This document shows, in pieces, positions 45,452 through 54,119 of a DNA stretch of 64,000 bases (position 1 is its first letter; every line of letters starts with the position of its first letter). Position numbers and translations under genes: made by a program. The stretch comes from JBICIG01 sp043101605. GTDB taxonomy: Bacteria; Planctomycetota; Phycisphaerae; Phycisphaerales; UBA1924. The stretch spans positions 1 to 64,000 of the forward strand of contig JBICIG010000011.1 of the NCBI GenBank assembly GCA_043101605.1. Reading direction: 5' to 3'. The notes under the pieces were generated by a model. The model searched no databases, had not been told where the DNA came from, and saw nothing but the letters and a program-made list of their open reading frames with translations.

Positions 45452-47156
45452 AGCCGAATTCCTTCACATAGCGCTCGAGGGTGGGGAGCACGGGCTCGAG
45501 CTGCTTGGCGTAGTTCTTCCAACGCCCGATGGCGCGGGTGCTGACGGGCTTGAGGACGGCGGCGTAGCTGGGGGTGGAGACGAAGCGGGTCTTGTGCTCG
45601 CGCTGGAAGTCGAGGACCTCGTCGCTCCAGGGGAGGCCGAGGAACTCGATGAGCTTGCGTGCGTGGGCTTCGACATCGTGAACGAGTGACTCGTAGCGGG
45701 TTTCGAGGATGCGCATGCCGAGCATGTCGCGCATGCGGAGCCAGCCGTCCATGACGGCGTCGTAGAGGCGGACGGTGGATTCGATGGAGGCGAAGTGGGC
45801 CATGCCGTGGTTGGGGTTGAAGCGCTGGAAGAAGCCGCTGAGGACGACATCGCGCGGATCGCGGAGGGCGAAGAGGACGGGCGAGTCGGGGAAGAGTCGG
45901 CGGACCATGGGGAGGGTCCAAGTGGCGAGGGGGCGCTTGTCGACGAGGCGTTTGCCGCGGAGTTCGGTGGCGCCGAGTTGGTCCTCGGTGAAGGCCCAGT
46001 ACTCGTCGCGGGCGGCGTGGACGCCCTCGGCGTCGAGCAGTCCCATGCTTTCGGGGTACTGGCTTCCCGGGAGGATTCGGAGGCGGATGGCTTCCATGGC
46101 GCGCCACATGAGGCTGCGCTCGTCGCTGGTGGCGAGGTCGGGGTGGGCGCCGAGGATCTGCTCGGTGAGGGTGGTGCCCGAGCGTGGGAAGCCGACGAAG
46201 AAGATCGGGGGCTCGCGGTCGGCGGGTGGATGGTCGAAGGCGGCGATGCGTTCGGGGGTGAGCCACTGGGGACCGGAGCGGACCCAGCGGAGGTAGGACT
46301 CGGGGTCGTAGCGTTTGACGGCGGGGAGTTCGGCCCAGAGGGCCTGTCCCTCGACCATGAGGTTCCAGGCCTCGTCGTAGCGGCCGAGCGCATCGAGTGC
46401 GTGGGCGGCTTCGATCTTGAGGTCGGCGCGGGCGCCCGGGCTGGCGTGTGGCTCGGCGGCGCGGAGGCGTTCGAGGGCGCGGTCGGGGTCCTTGTCGGAG
46501 CGTTCGATTTTGGCGAGCGTGACGGTGCCGACGGGGTCGTGGGGGCGGATGGCCAGGAGCTTCTCGGCTTCGGCGCGGGCGCGGTCGAGGTCGCCCATGC
46601 GTTCAAAGAGGCTGGTGCGCTGGCGGAGGACGGCGGGGTCGTCGGGGCGCTGGCGGGCGAGTGTGTCGAGGGATTCGAGGATGCGGTCTTCCTGGCGGAG
46701 TGCCTGGTAGGCGATGCCGAGGGCGCGGACGAGTTCGGGCTGATCGCCGGCGGCGAGGCGGACCTGATCGAGACAGGCGATGGCTTCGCGCGGGCGGTCG
46801 TTGGCGAGGAGGACCTGGCCGGCGATGGAGAGGCCCTGGGGCTGACCTTCGAGAAGGCGGAGGGCGTCGGCGAGGTGGGCGGTGGCGGCGCGGGTGTCGG
46901 CGAGTTTGTCGCAGGCGATGCCGAGCCAGAGGGGGACATCGGCGAGGTTGGGGTCGGCGGCGCGGGCGCGTGTGAGCGGCTCGATCGCGTCGACGGATCG
47001 TCGGGTCTGGATGAGGACCTGACCCAGGAGGAGGAGGGTGGTGGCGTCGGCGGCGCCGGCGGCGAGGCGCTGGCGGAGCAACTGCTCGGCCGGGGCGAGT
47101 TGTCCCTGGCGGAGGAGTTCCATGATCTGCGGCATCGGCGTGTCGGTCGCGCTCAT
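45444..47156 (-). CDS. TPR-repeat sulfotransferase (second of a tandem pair)
   Basis: 570 aa, a diverged paralogue of the next gene with the same plan: TPR units (about 5-270), then a sulfotransferase domain with PAPS loop GFPRSGTTLTEQIL (322-335) and PVLFALRDPRDVVLSGFFQRF. Both end in the same YARHL/YAKQLEPVLP...EFGYE pattern, showing duplication. ATG 47156 begins MSATDTPMPQ; the longer open frame upstream is antisense shadow. It is 41 bases after the aminotransferase gene. An operon aminotransferase-ST-ST-coiled coil is likely. No PAPS synthesis gene is in the window. Confidence 0.92.
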   Translation of the reverse strand: MSATDTPMPQIMELLRQGQLAPAEQLLRQRLAAGAADATTLLLLGQVLIQTRRSVDAIEPLTRARAADPNLADVPLWLGIACDKLADTRAATAHLADALRLLEGQPQGLSIAGQVLLANDRPREAIACLDQVRLAAGDQPELVRALGIAYQALRQEDRILESLDTLARQRPDDPAVLRQRTSLFERMGDLDRARAEAEKLLAIRPHDPVGTVTLAKIERSDKDPDRALERLRAAEPHASPGARADLKIEAAHALDALGRYDEAWNLMVEGQALWAELPAVKRYDPESYLRWVRSGPQWLTPERIAAFDHPPADREPPIFFVGFPRSGTTLTEQILGAHPDLATSDERSLMWRAMEAIRLRILPGSQYPESMGLLDAEGVHAARDEYWAFTEDQLGATELRGKRLVDKRPLATWTLPMVRRLFPDSPVLFALRDPRDVVLSGFFQRFNPNHGMAHFASIESTVRLYDAVMDGWLRMRDMLGMRILETRYESLVHDVEAHARKLIEFLGLPWSDEVLDFQREHKTRFVSTPSYAAVLKPVSTRAIGRWKNYAKQLEPVLPTLERYVKEFGYE

Positions 47157-47197
47157 CCGGCGAGTGTAGGGAGTGTGGGCTCGGGGGCAGGGGGGCT

Positions 47198-48460
47198 TCA
47201 GGAGAGGGAGGCGAGGAGCTTGGCGAATCGGTCCATGCCGGCGTGGATCTGGGCTTCGGAGCAGGCGAAGGAGATGCGGACATGCTCGCGGCCGATGCCG
47301 CCGAAGTCCTCGCCCGGGATCATGGCGAGGCCGACTTCCTCGATGGCGGCTTCGCAGAGGTCGAGGGCGGAGTTGATGGGTCGGCCGGCGGGGCTGGTGC
47401 GGCCGAAGTAGGCCGAGACATTGGGGAAGGCGTAGAAGGCGCCGGTGGGGGTGGCGGTGGCGAGGTCGGGGATGTCGGCGAGGCGTGCGATGATGACCTT
47501 GGCGCGGTCGGCGAAGGCGCGGCGCATGGTCTCGATGTCGTCGGCGCATTCGGTGAGGGCGACGCGGATGGCGGGGTAGTTGAAGGAGGTGATGTTGGTG
47601 GTCATCTGGCTCTGGAGGGCGGCCATGGCGTTGATGAGGCGGTCGCCGAAGGGCCCGGGGATGCCGCAGTAGCCGCAGCGCCAGCCGGTCATGGCGAAGG
47701 CCTTGCTGAGCCCGTTGAGTGTGACGACGCGGTGGGCGATCTCGGGGACCGAGCCGATGGAGAAGTGGGGCGTGTCGCCGTAGACGATCTTCTCGTAGAT
47801 CTCGTCGCTGATGACGACGAGATCGGGGGCGATGGAGGCGGCGGCTTCCTGGACGACCTTGGCGAGGGCGCGGAGTTCGGCCTCGGTGTACATGGTGGCG
47901 CAGGGGTTGCTGGGGCTGTTGAGGACGAGGATCTTGGAGCGGGGGGTGATGGCGCTGCGGAGTTGGTCGGGGGAGATCTTGAAGTCGTGCTCGACGGTGG
48001 TTTCGAGTTCGACGACCTTGCCGCCGGCGATCTCGGCGATGGGGGCGTAGCTGACCCAACCGGGGACGGGGATGAGGACCTCCTGGGGGGGGTGGTCCGG
48101 GGTGGGCGGGTCGAGGAGGCAGTGCATGAGGACATAGAGGACCTGCTTGCCGCCGGCGCCGATGGCGACCTGGTCGAAGCGGAGGCCGGGGATGCGGTTC
48201 TCGTCGCGGAGCTTGGCGGCGATGACCTCGCGGGTCTCGGGGTCGCCGAGGGTTGGCATGTACTTGGTCTGCCCTGCGTTGAGGGCGGCGATGGCGGCGT
48301 CCTTGATGCGTTGGGGGGTGTCGAAATCGGGCTCGCCGAGGGTGAACGAGAGGACATCGCGGCCCTGGCGTTTCATCTCCTTGGCGCGGTTGGCGACGGC
48401 GATGGTGACCGAGGGCTTGAGCGAGCGGACGCGGCGGGAGAGCTCGGGGTGTTCGTCCAT
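47198..48460 (-). CDS. class I aspartate/aromatic aminotransferase family protein
   Basis: Pyridoxal-phosphate aminotransferase fold I, subgroup I-gamma (AspC/AspB-like), 420 aa. Seen: SFTLGEPDFDTPQRIKDAA, YMPTLGDPETREVIAAKL, the substrate/PLP strand VLNSPSNPCATMYT, SDEIYEKIVYGDTPH, the PLP-binding lysine in LNGLSKAFAMTGWRCGY, and the C-terminal VRISFACSEAQI. Most likely aspartate aminotransferase, but alanine, tyrosine or kynurenine-type specificity cannot be excluded. ATG 48460 starts MDEHPELSRRVRSLKPS, the usual N-terminus. Confidence 0.92.
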   Translation of the reverse strand: MDEHPELSRRVRSLKPSVTIAVANRAKEMKRQGRDVLSFTLGEPDFDTPQRIKDAAIAALNAGQTKYMPTLGDPETREVIAAKLRDENRIPGLRFDQVAIGAGGKQVLYVLMHCLLDPPTPDHPPQEVLIPVPGWVSYAPIAEIAGGKVVELETTVEHDFKISPDQLRSAITPRSKILVLNSPSNPCATMYTEAELRALAKVVQEAAASIAPDLVVISDEIYEKIVYGDTPHFSIGSVPEIAHRVVTLNGLSKAFAMTGWRCGYCGIPGPFGDRLINAMAALQSQMTTNITSFNYPAIRVALTECADDIETMRRAFADRAKVIIARLADIPDLATATPTGAFYAFPNVSAYFGRTSPAGRPINSALDLCEAAIEEVGLAMIPGEDFGGIGREHVRISFACSEAQIHAGMDRFAKLLASLS

Positions 48461-48514
48461 GATGCGCGGAGGATACGATGGGTGGGCGAGCGACGGCGGG
48501 GGGAGTCTGGAGGC

Positions 48515-48543
48515 TTGATCCAGGTGGCCGCCGGCGCTAGTCT
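48515..48543 (+). promoter_or_regulatory. promoter of rpsO
   Basis: -35 TTGATC (48515-48520), 17-base spacer, -10 TAGTCT (48538-48543). The predicted leader is about 78 bases. Confidence 0.5.
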
Positions 48544-48627
48544 TTGGATCGTACCGGAATCCGAACTGAAGCCGTACCCCGGTCCCGCTCGCGAGGGGAT
48601 TCGGGCGAGGCCCTGCCGAGAGCACGC

Positions 48628-48894
48628 ATGATCGCCGCCGAGAAGAAGATCGAGGTTGTGAAGGAATTCGCCCGCGACGCCAAGGACACGGGTTCGCCGG
48701 AGGTGCAGATTGCGCTTCTGACCGAGCGTATCAAGGAGGTGGCGGGGCACATCCGGAACCACAAGCAGGACTTTCACTCGCGGCGTGGGCTTGTGATGAT
48801 GGTCGCCAAGCGCAACCGTCTGCTGCGGTACCTGTCGCGGACGAATCCGGAGCGGTACCAGGACACGATCCAGAGGCTGGGCCTCCGCAAGTGA
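48628..48894 (+). CDS. rpsO: 30S ribosomal protein S15
   Basis: S15, 88 aa, binds 16S rRNA helix 22 and the central-domain junction. The sequence matches the family throughout: DTGSPEVQIALLTERIKEVAGHI, NHKQDFHSRRGLVMMVAKRNRLL and YLSRTNPERYQ. ATG 48628 gives the exact family length. It precedes pnp, the widely conserved rpsO-pnp order, but a strong terminator lies between them, so pnp is expressed by readthrough or from its own promoter. Confidence 0.98.
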   Translation: MIAAEKKIEVVKEFARDAKDTGSPEVQIALLTERIKEVAGHIRNHKQDFHSRRGLVMMVAKRNRLLRYLSRTNPERYQDTIQRLGLRK

Positions 48895-48901
48895 CTTTCA
48901 G

Positions 48902-48934
48902 GACCCGTGGGCCGAGCGGCCCGCGGGTCTTTTT
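48902..48934 (+). terminator. rho-independent terminator after rpsO
   Basis: 12-bp stem GACCCGTGGGCC / GGCCCGCGGGTC (one G-T pair), GAGC loop, then TTTTT. It starts 7 bases after the stop codon. Confidence 0.92.
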
Positions 48935-49135
48935 GTAGAGATCCGTTCGACCCGGTCCGATGCGCTCTTTCTGAGTGGCAGTGGGCACGCGGCAGTTGCG
49001 AGCCTGCCCCGTGCCTTCTGCCTCTCCGATGGCGTTCGGGCGCACGAGCCCGGGTCCCTCGCCGACGGACCGCGACGATCGGTCGTTCGGCGGGCGAGCA
49101 CCATCATCGGGCCGCGTGCCCGGGAGGCCATCTGA

Positions 49136-51325
49136 ATGTCCACCACCCCGAAACTTCTGGGCAAGACCGTCGTCTCGAAGGAGATCGCCGGGCGCACGAT
49201 GTCGATCGCGACGGGCCGCGTTGCGAAGCTGGCGACGAGCGCGGTGATCATCACCTACGGGGAGACCAGCGTGCTGGCGACCTGCGTGCGTGCGGACCCG
49301 CGTCCGGGGCTCGACTTCTTCCCGATGCAGGTGGATTACCGGGAGAAGCTGACGGCGGCGGGCAAGTTCCCGGGCGGCTTCCGCAAGCGTGAGGGTGCGC
49401 CGAACGAGAAGGAAATCCTGACGATGCGGATGATCGACCGCCCGATCAGGCCGCTGTTCCCCGACGGGTTCATCGACGAGGTGCAGATCCAGTGCTGGGT
49501 GATGAGCCACGACGGGGAGAACGACTCGGATGTGATCTCGTCGAACGGGGCGAGCGCGGCGTTGGCGATCTCGGATGCGCCGTTCGAGGGTCCGATCGCG
49601 ACGGTTCGGGTGGCGCGGATCTACACCGATGACGGGCCGCGGTTCGTGCTGAACCCGACGGTGACGCAGATGGAGTACTCGGATCTCGACCTGGTGCTCA
49701 GCGGGCACAAGGACGGGGTGAACATGATCGAGGTCGGCGCGGCCGAGATCAGCGACGAGGACATGGTCGAGGCGATCCGGTTCGGGTACGAGGGGGTCAA
49801 GGAGATCCTGTCGCTGATCGAGGAACTGGTGTCGAAGGTGGGGGTGGAGAAGGTGATCCGCAACCCGCTGAATGTGCCGCCGCAGGAGATCGCCGATCGC
49901 GTCAAGGAACTGTGCCTGGCGGAGATGACCGAGGCGCGGATGATCAAGGGCAAGACCGAGCGGAACGACAAGGTCGCCGCGCTCCGCAAGAAGCTGCTCG
50001 ACGAGCACTTCCAGCTTGTCGAGGGAGGGACCTACGGCGAGTACGAGACCTCGCGGCAGAATCGCGAGTGGGCCAAGGAGGCGTTCCGGCGCCTCGAGAA
50101 GAAGGTCACTCGTCAGCTGATCGTGGAGAAGGGCCGCCGGGCCGACGGTCGGGACGCGAAGGAAATCCGCCCCCTCGAGATGGAGGTCGGGGTCTTCGAT
50201 CGCACGCACGGGTCGGCGTTCTTCCAGCGTGGCGAGACGCAGAGCCTCGTGTCGTGTGCGCTCGGGACGGGCCGCGACGAGCAGATCGTTGATGGTCTGT
50301 TGCCGGAGTATTCGAAGAAGTTCACGCTGCACTACAACTTTCCGCCGTTCTGCACGGGCGAGGCGGGTCGGATCATGGGTCCGGGCCGGCGTGAGATCGG
50401 GCACGGGGCGCTGGCCGAGCGTTCGCTGATGGGTATCCTGCCGAGCCCGGAGGACTTCCCGTACACGGTGCGGCTGGTCAGCGACATCACCGAGTCGAAC
50501 GGCTCGTCGTCGATGGCGTCGGTGTGCGGCGGGTGCCTGGCGCTGATGGACGCGGGCGTGCCGATCACGGCGACCTGCGCGGGCATCTCGGTCGGGCGGT
50601 TCACCGATGAGAACGGTGAGAAGGAGTTGTTCGTCACCGACATCATCGGCGAGGAGGACTTCTTCGGCGACATGGACTTCAAGGTGTCGGGCACGCGGAA
50701 CGGGATCACGGGGATCCAGCTCGATCTCAAGGCCCGCGGGCTGACGGTCGACCAGATCGTGACGATCTTCGAGCAGGCCAAGACGGGCCGGCTGGAGATC
50801 ATCGACCAGATGGAGAAGGTGATCGCCGCGCCGCGTGCGGACATCTCGCTGTACGCCCCGCGCCTGGTGACGATCCACATCGACCCGGCGACGATCGGGA
50901 AGCTGATCGGTCCGGGCGGGAAGATGATCCGGGCGCTGCAGGACCGTCACCAGGTGTCGATCGATGTGGAGGACGACGGGACGGTGATCGTGTCGGCGCC
51001 GAACGGGGAGCACATCGACGCGGCCAAGGCGGAGATCGAGGCGTTGTGCGCCGAGATCAAGGTCGGAACGGTCTACAACGGCAAGGTTGTGAGCGTGAAG
51101 GACTTCGGCGCGTTCATCGAGCTGGCCCCGGGGACCGATGGCATGTGCCACATCTCGGAGTTGGCCGACGGGTATGTCAAGAGTGTCGGCGATGTGGTGA
51201 GCATCGGGGATGTGGTGAAGGTCAAGGTGATCCAGGTGGATGACCAGGGGCGGATCAAGCTCAGCCGCAAGCAGGCGATGGCGCCCGCCAAGGCCGAGGG
51301 CGAAGAGGTCGGCGCGGACGCCTGA
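49136..51325 (+). CDS. pnp: polyribonucleotide nucleotidyltransferase (PNPase)
   Basis: PNPase, 729 aa, a phosphorolytic 3'-5' exoribonuclease of the RNA degradosome. Two RNase-PH-like domains (about 10-225 with MRMIDRPIRPLFPDGF, and 325-545 with FFQRGETQSLVSCALGTG, NFPPFCTGEAGR and RREIGHGALAERSL, active-site DITESNGSSSMASVCGG) flank a helical domain. A KH domain (IGKLIGPGGKMIRAL) and a C-terminal S1 domain (VGTVYNGKVVSVKDFGAFIEL ... RIKLSRKQ) complete it. Start ATG 49136 gives MSTTPKLLGKTVVSKEIAG. The 200-base gap after rpsO shows no clear promoter. Confidence 0.98.
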   Translation: MSTTPKLLGKTVVSKEIAGRTMSIATGRVAKLATSAVIITYGETSVLATCVRADPRPGLDFFPMQVDYREKLTAAGKFPGGFRKREGAPNEKEILTMRMIDRPIRPLFPDGFIDEVQIQCWVMSHDGENDSDVISSNGASAALAISDAPFEGPIATVRVARIYTDDGPRFVLNPTVTQMEYSDLDLVLSGHKDGVNMIEVGAAEISDEDMVEAIRFGYEGVKEILSLIEELVSKVGVEKVIRNPLNVPPQEIADRVKELCLAEMTEARMIKGKTERNDKVAALRKKLLDEHFQLVEGGTYGEYETSRQNREWAKEAFRRLEKKVTRQLIVEKGRRADGRDAKEIRPLEMEVGVFDRTHGSAFFQRGETQSLVSCALGTGRDEQIVDGLLPEYSKKFTLHYNFPPFCTGEAGRIMGPGRREIGHGALAERSLMGILPSPEDFPYTVRLVSDITESNGSSSMASVCGGCLALMDAGVPITATCAGISVGRFTDENGEKELFVTDIIGEEDFFGDMDFKVSGTRNGITGIQLDLKARGLTVDQIVTIFEQAKTGRLEIIDQMEKVIAAPRADISLYAPRLVTIHIDPATIGKLIGPGGKMIRALQDRHQVSIDVEDDGTVIVSAPNGEHIDAAKAEIEALCAEIKVGTVYNGKVVSVKDFGAFIELAPGTDGMCHISELADGYVKSVGDVVSIGDVVKVKVIQVDDQGRIKLSRKQAMAPAKAEGEEVGADA

Positions 51326-51380
51326 TCGGTTTTTGATCGGTCTGTCATTCTCGGCGGTGCCGCCCAATCTTGGGCGAGCG

Positions 51381-51410
51381 TTGACCGGCTGACCCCTCCT
51401 GAGGTAATCT
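51381..51410 (+). promoter_or_regulatory. promoter of the cold-shock gene
   Basis: -35 TTGACC (51381-51386), 18-base spacer, -10 TAATCT (51405-51410). It is followed by an untranslated leader of about 160 bases before the ATG at 51578, a length typical of thermoregulated csp mRNAs. Confidence 0.6.
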
Positions 51411-51577
51411 GGAGAAGTTGTCGGTGCGCCCGCGTGCCGACGGCCGGTTGTCGGTGATTGCTCCGGCGGCCGAGGGGCCGGTGATCAGGCCCGCGGCGTG
51501 CACTGGCGCGTGCTTCGGCGGTTGTTGCCGGGGTGCGGCTGGGGCAGGCTTCGGCTCTGGCGCTGAGGGGGTGAAGC

Positions 51578-51862
51578 ATGGCCGAGCCAATTGAACGGCT
51601 CGAAGGCGTCCGCGGCGTGGTCAAGTGGTTCGACCCGCGCAAGGGCTTCGGCTTCCTCGTCGGGCCCGAGGGTCAGGACATCTTTGCCCACTACACGGTG
51701 ATCGACGGTGACGGGTTCCGGGTGCTGCGTGATGGCACCGAGGTGGAGTACGACGCCGAGCGGACGGACAAGGGCTGGCGTGCGACGCGTGTGCAGCGGC
51801 TCGAGCCGCTGGATGTGCAGGTGGTTTCTCGTCGCCCGTATACGCGGACGCCGAGGCGGTAG
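51578..51862 (+). CDS. cold-shock domain protein
   Basis: 94-aa single CSD protein that binds single-stranded RNA/DNA. RNP1-like GVVKWFDPRKGFGFLVGPEG and RNP2-like DIFAHYTVIDGDGF are clear. A C-terminal extension (RLEPLDVQVVSRRPYTRTPRR) beyond the usual 66-70 residues is basic and may add RNA affinity. GAGGGGG precedes the ATG. Downstream of pnp with its own promoter and long leader, consistent with cold regulation. PNPase and Csp proteins both act in the cold-shock response, so the neighbourhood is coherent. Confidence 0.93.
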   Translation: MAEPIERLEGVRGVVKWFDPRKGFGFLVGPEGQDIFAHYTVIDGDGFRVLRDGTEVEYDAERTDKGWRATRVQRLEPLDVQVVSRRPYTRTPRR

Positions 51863-51885
51863 CATCCCGTTCCTCCTTATATGGA

Positions 51886-52737
51886 ATGGGCATGAACGGA
51901 CTCGTGGGCTTCGGTCTGGGAATGCTGGTGACGGCGGTGGCGGGCTGGGTGTTCACGGCGCAGTTGGTTCGCCGGACGCGCCGGGCCGAGCGTCGGGCGA
52001 GCGCGGCCGAGCGGTTGGCGGAGGTGGGCGCTCTGACCGGGGGGCTGGCGCATGAGATCCGCAACCCGCTGTCGACGCTGGCGCTGAATGCGCAGTTGCT
52101 CGAGGAGGGGCTGCGCGATGCGGCGCTGCCCGAGGAGGAGCGGCAGCGGCTGATCCGGCGGATCGGGTCGCTGCGGCGGGAGACCGAGCGGCTGGGGGCG
52201 ACGCTCGAGGACTTTCTGCAGTACGCGGGGGAGATGCGGCTTTCGCGCGAGAGCGCCAAGCTCAACGACATCGTTGATGAGTTGCTGGACTTCTTTGCGC
52301 CGCAGGCGACTCAGCAGGGCGTCCGTCTGCGGGCGGATCTGGCGCGCGATATGCCCGCGGCGCCGCTGGATGTCTCGCTGGTCAAGCAGGCGGTGCTGAA
52401 CCTGCTGCTCAACGCGGTGCAGGCGATGTCCGGGAACGCGCCGGGCACGCCGCGGGAGTTGATTCTGCGGACGGCGGTGCGCGGCGGGCGCGAGGGGTCG
52501 CCGCGGGTGTGCGAACTGCGGGTGATCGACACGGGGCCGGGGATCGCCGAGGAGACGCTGGCGAAGATCTTTCAGCCGTATTTCTCGACCAAGTCGGGCG
52601 GGACGGGCCTGGGGCTCCCGACGAGCCGGCGGATCGTCGAAGCGCACGGGGGGGAGCTGGAGGTGCACTCCGAGCCGGGACGGGGGACGGAGTTCGTGCT
52701 GGTGTTTCCGGTGCTGGCGGCGGAGGTCGAGCGTTAG
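51886..52737 (+). CDS. membrane-anchored sensor histidine kinase (NtrB-like)
   Basis: 283 aa. One N-terminal membrane segment (about 4-24), a short charged helix, then HisKA with GGLAHEIRNPLSTLALNAQLL (His acceptor) and HATPase_c with LVKQAVLNLLLNAVQAM (N-box), DTGPGIAEE (G1) and GGTGLGLPTSRRIVEAHGG (G2). The kinase core resembles NtrB/ZraS-type enzymes that usually pair with sigma-54-type regulators. It has no sensor domain beyond the anchor, and no response regulator is adjacent. Its stop codon overlaps the stop of the convergent tryptophan dioxygenase by 4 bases. Confidence 0.9.
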   Translation: MGMNGLVGFGLGMLVTAVAGWVFTAQLVRRTRRAERRASAAERLAEVGALTGGLAHEIRNPLSTLALNAQLLEEGLRDAALPEEERQRLIRRIGSLRRETERLGATLEDFLQYAGEMRLSRESAKLNDIVDELLDFFAPQATQQGVRLRADLARDMPAAPLDVSLVKQAVLNLLLNAVQAMSGNAPGTPRELILRTAVRGGREGSPRVCELRVIDTGPGIAEETLAKIFQPYFSTKSGGTGLGLPTSRRIVEAHGGELEVHSEPGRGTEFVLVFPVLAAEVER

Positions 52738-53570
52738 AGGGCGGTGCGGACCTGCCAGAGCTCGGGGAAGAAGACATGGAAGACGAGTTGGCGTAGGAAG
52801 GGGACGCCGGAGCTGCCGCCGGTGCCTCGCTTGCCGCCGATGACGCGTTCGACGACCTTCATGTGGCGGAATCGCCAGAGCGAGAACTGCTCGTCGACAT
52901 CGACGAGTTTCTCGGCCATCTCGTAGGCGTCCCAGTGCTCGCCGGTGTGTTGGTAGACGCGTCGGAAGACCTCGACGATGCGCTCGTCGGGTTCATAGGG
53001 CTTGGTCACATCGCGTTCGAGGATGTCGCGCGGGATGTCGTGCCCGCGGCGGGCGAGGTAGCGCAGGAACTCGTCGTAGAGGCTCGGCTCGCGGAGGGCC
53101 TTGTCGAGGCGCTCGGCGGCGTCGGCGTCGTGGCGGTGGACTCGGAGCATCTGCTCGTCCTTGTTGCCCAGAACGAACTCGACGAGTCGGTATTGGACGG
53201 ACTGGAAGCCGCTGGCGGGGCCCAGGACATGGCGGAACTGGAGGTACTCGCTGGGGGTGAGGGTCGCCAGGACGCTCCACTGGCTGGTGAGCTGGGCCTG
53301 GATGTGCTTGACGCGGGCGAGGATCTTGAAGCAGGGCTCGATCTGGTCGTCGCGGATGAAGGCGCGGGCGGCCTCGAGTTCGTGGAGCATGAGCTTGAGC
53401 CACAGCTCGGTGGTCTGATGCTGGATGATGAAGAGCATCTCGTCGTGGTGGGGCGGGTCGGAGAGGGGCTGCTGGGCGTCGAGGATTTTGTCGAGGCGGA
53501 GATATCCCGCGTAGGTGAGCCGACCCTCGAGATCGGTGTGGATGCCTTCCTCGAACTCGCGTGTCGCCAT
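52734..53570 (-). CDS. kynA: tryptophan 2,3-dioxygenase
   Basis: Heme dioxygenase, 278 aa, opening the tryptophan indole ring to N-formylkynurenine (first step of the kynurenine route). Family motifs: LTYAGYLRLDKILDAQ, HHDEMLFIIQHQTTELWLKLMLHELEAAR (substrate and heme pocket), FRHVLGPASGFQSVQYRLVEF, and the C-terminal GGKRGTGGSSGVPFL loop. ATG 53570 is supported by GGGAGG 5 bases upstream; an in-frame ATG 9 codons earlier is less good. A TAGGCT hexamer lies on the minus strand at 53603-53608. Kynureninase and formamidase are not in the window. Confidence 0.96.
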   Translation of the reverse strand: MATREFEEGIHTDLEGRLTYAGYLRLDKILDAQQPLSDPPHHDEMLFIIQHQTTELWLKLMLHELEAARAFIRDDQIEPCFKILARVKHIQAQLTSQWSVLATLTPSEYLQFRHVLGPASGFQSVQYRLVEFVLGNKDEQMLRVHRHDADAAERLDKALREPSLYDEFLRYLARRGHDIPRDILERDVTKPYEPDERIVEVFRRVYQHTGEHWDAYEMAEKLVDVDEQFSLWRFRHMKVVERVIGGKRGTGGSSGVPFLRQLVFHVFFPELWQVRTAL

Positions 53571-53618
53571 GGAGCCTCCCCGCGGCTTGTGCCGCATGGA
53601 GAAGCCTACTCGTCTCGG

Positions 53619-53882
53619 TCAGTCGTCGTCGGGAGCGAGGACGAGCGCGAGAGGTCGGCGCGGGCGTGGTTCGGCGTCCCACGCGCTGGTGCGTGGTTGG
53701 CGGATGGCGTGGCCGTCGCCCGGCTCGGGTTCGAAGACGACCCGGCGGATGAGGTGGTGCTCGGCCAGCGGGCTCGAGCCGCAGCCGATGAGATGCGTGA
53801 GGGTGGCGCAGACGGTGAGGGCGGCGGCGTGGGGGAGGATGCGCACGGGTCGTGCGGGGGATGGATGGGCGCGGGGGCGCAT
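53619..53882 (-). CDS. small putative lipoprotein
   Basis: 87-aa open frame with a credible lipoprotein signal: basic n-region (MRPRAHPSPARPVR), hydrophobic stretch (ILPHAAALTVCATLTHL) and lipobox LIGC, followed by GSSPLAEHHLIRRVVFEPEPG and a short basic tail. It is embedded in a much longer open frame that is mostly shadow. The ATG at 53882 has an AGGGTG directly before it; a GTG at 53846 is another possible start. No homologue is recognised. The signal sequence is the only strong argument. Confidence 0.4.
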   Translation of the reverse strand: MRPRAHPSPARPVRILPHAAALTVCATLTHLIGCGSSPLAEHHLIRRVVFEPEPGDGHAIRQPRTSAWDAEPRPRRPLALVLAPDDD

Positions 53883-54061
53883 CACCCTGCAAGGTTGCGA
53901 ACGAATGCGGGTGGGGCTCGTGGCCCGGCGGGGCGCGAGAGGGGGCGGGGTCGGGTCGTGGGGCGTCGGGGAGCGGGGCGGGGCGGGGGGTGGCCCGAGA
54001 ACGGCGTGCGCGATGGCGGGCCGGAGGCCGAACCTGCGCGGACCGGGGCGGCGGGGACGCG

Positions 54062-54089
54062 TTGACGATCCGAACAGATGCTCTACGAT
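54062..54089 (+). promoter_or_regulatory. promoter of the TIM-barrel epimerase gene
   Basis: -35 TTGACG (54062-54067), 16-base spacer, -10 TACGAT (54084-54089). Transcription would begin near 54096, which rules out the in-frame ATG at 54078 and supports the start at 54120. Confidence 0.5.
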
Positions 54090-54119
54090 GGGTCGGAGCC
54101 GGTCGACCGAGCCGGCCCG

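Noticed and set aside
48731..51367. 878-residue open frame antisense to pnp
   Set aside because: pnp on the plus strand is unmistakable. The antisense translation is His/Arg/Asp low complexity.
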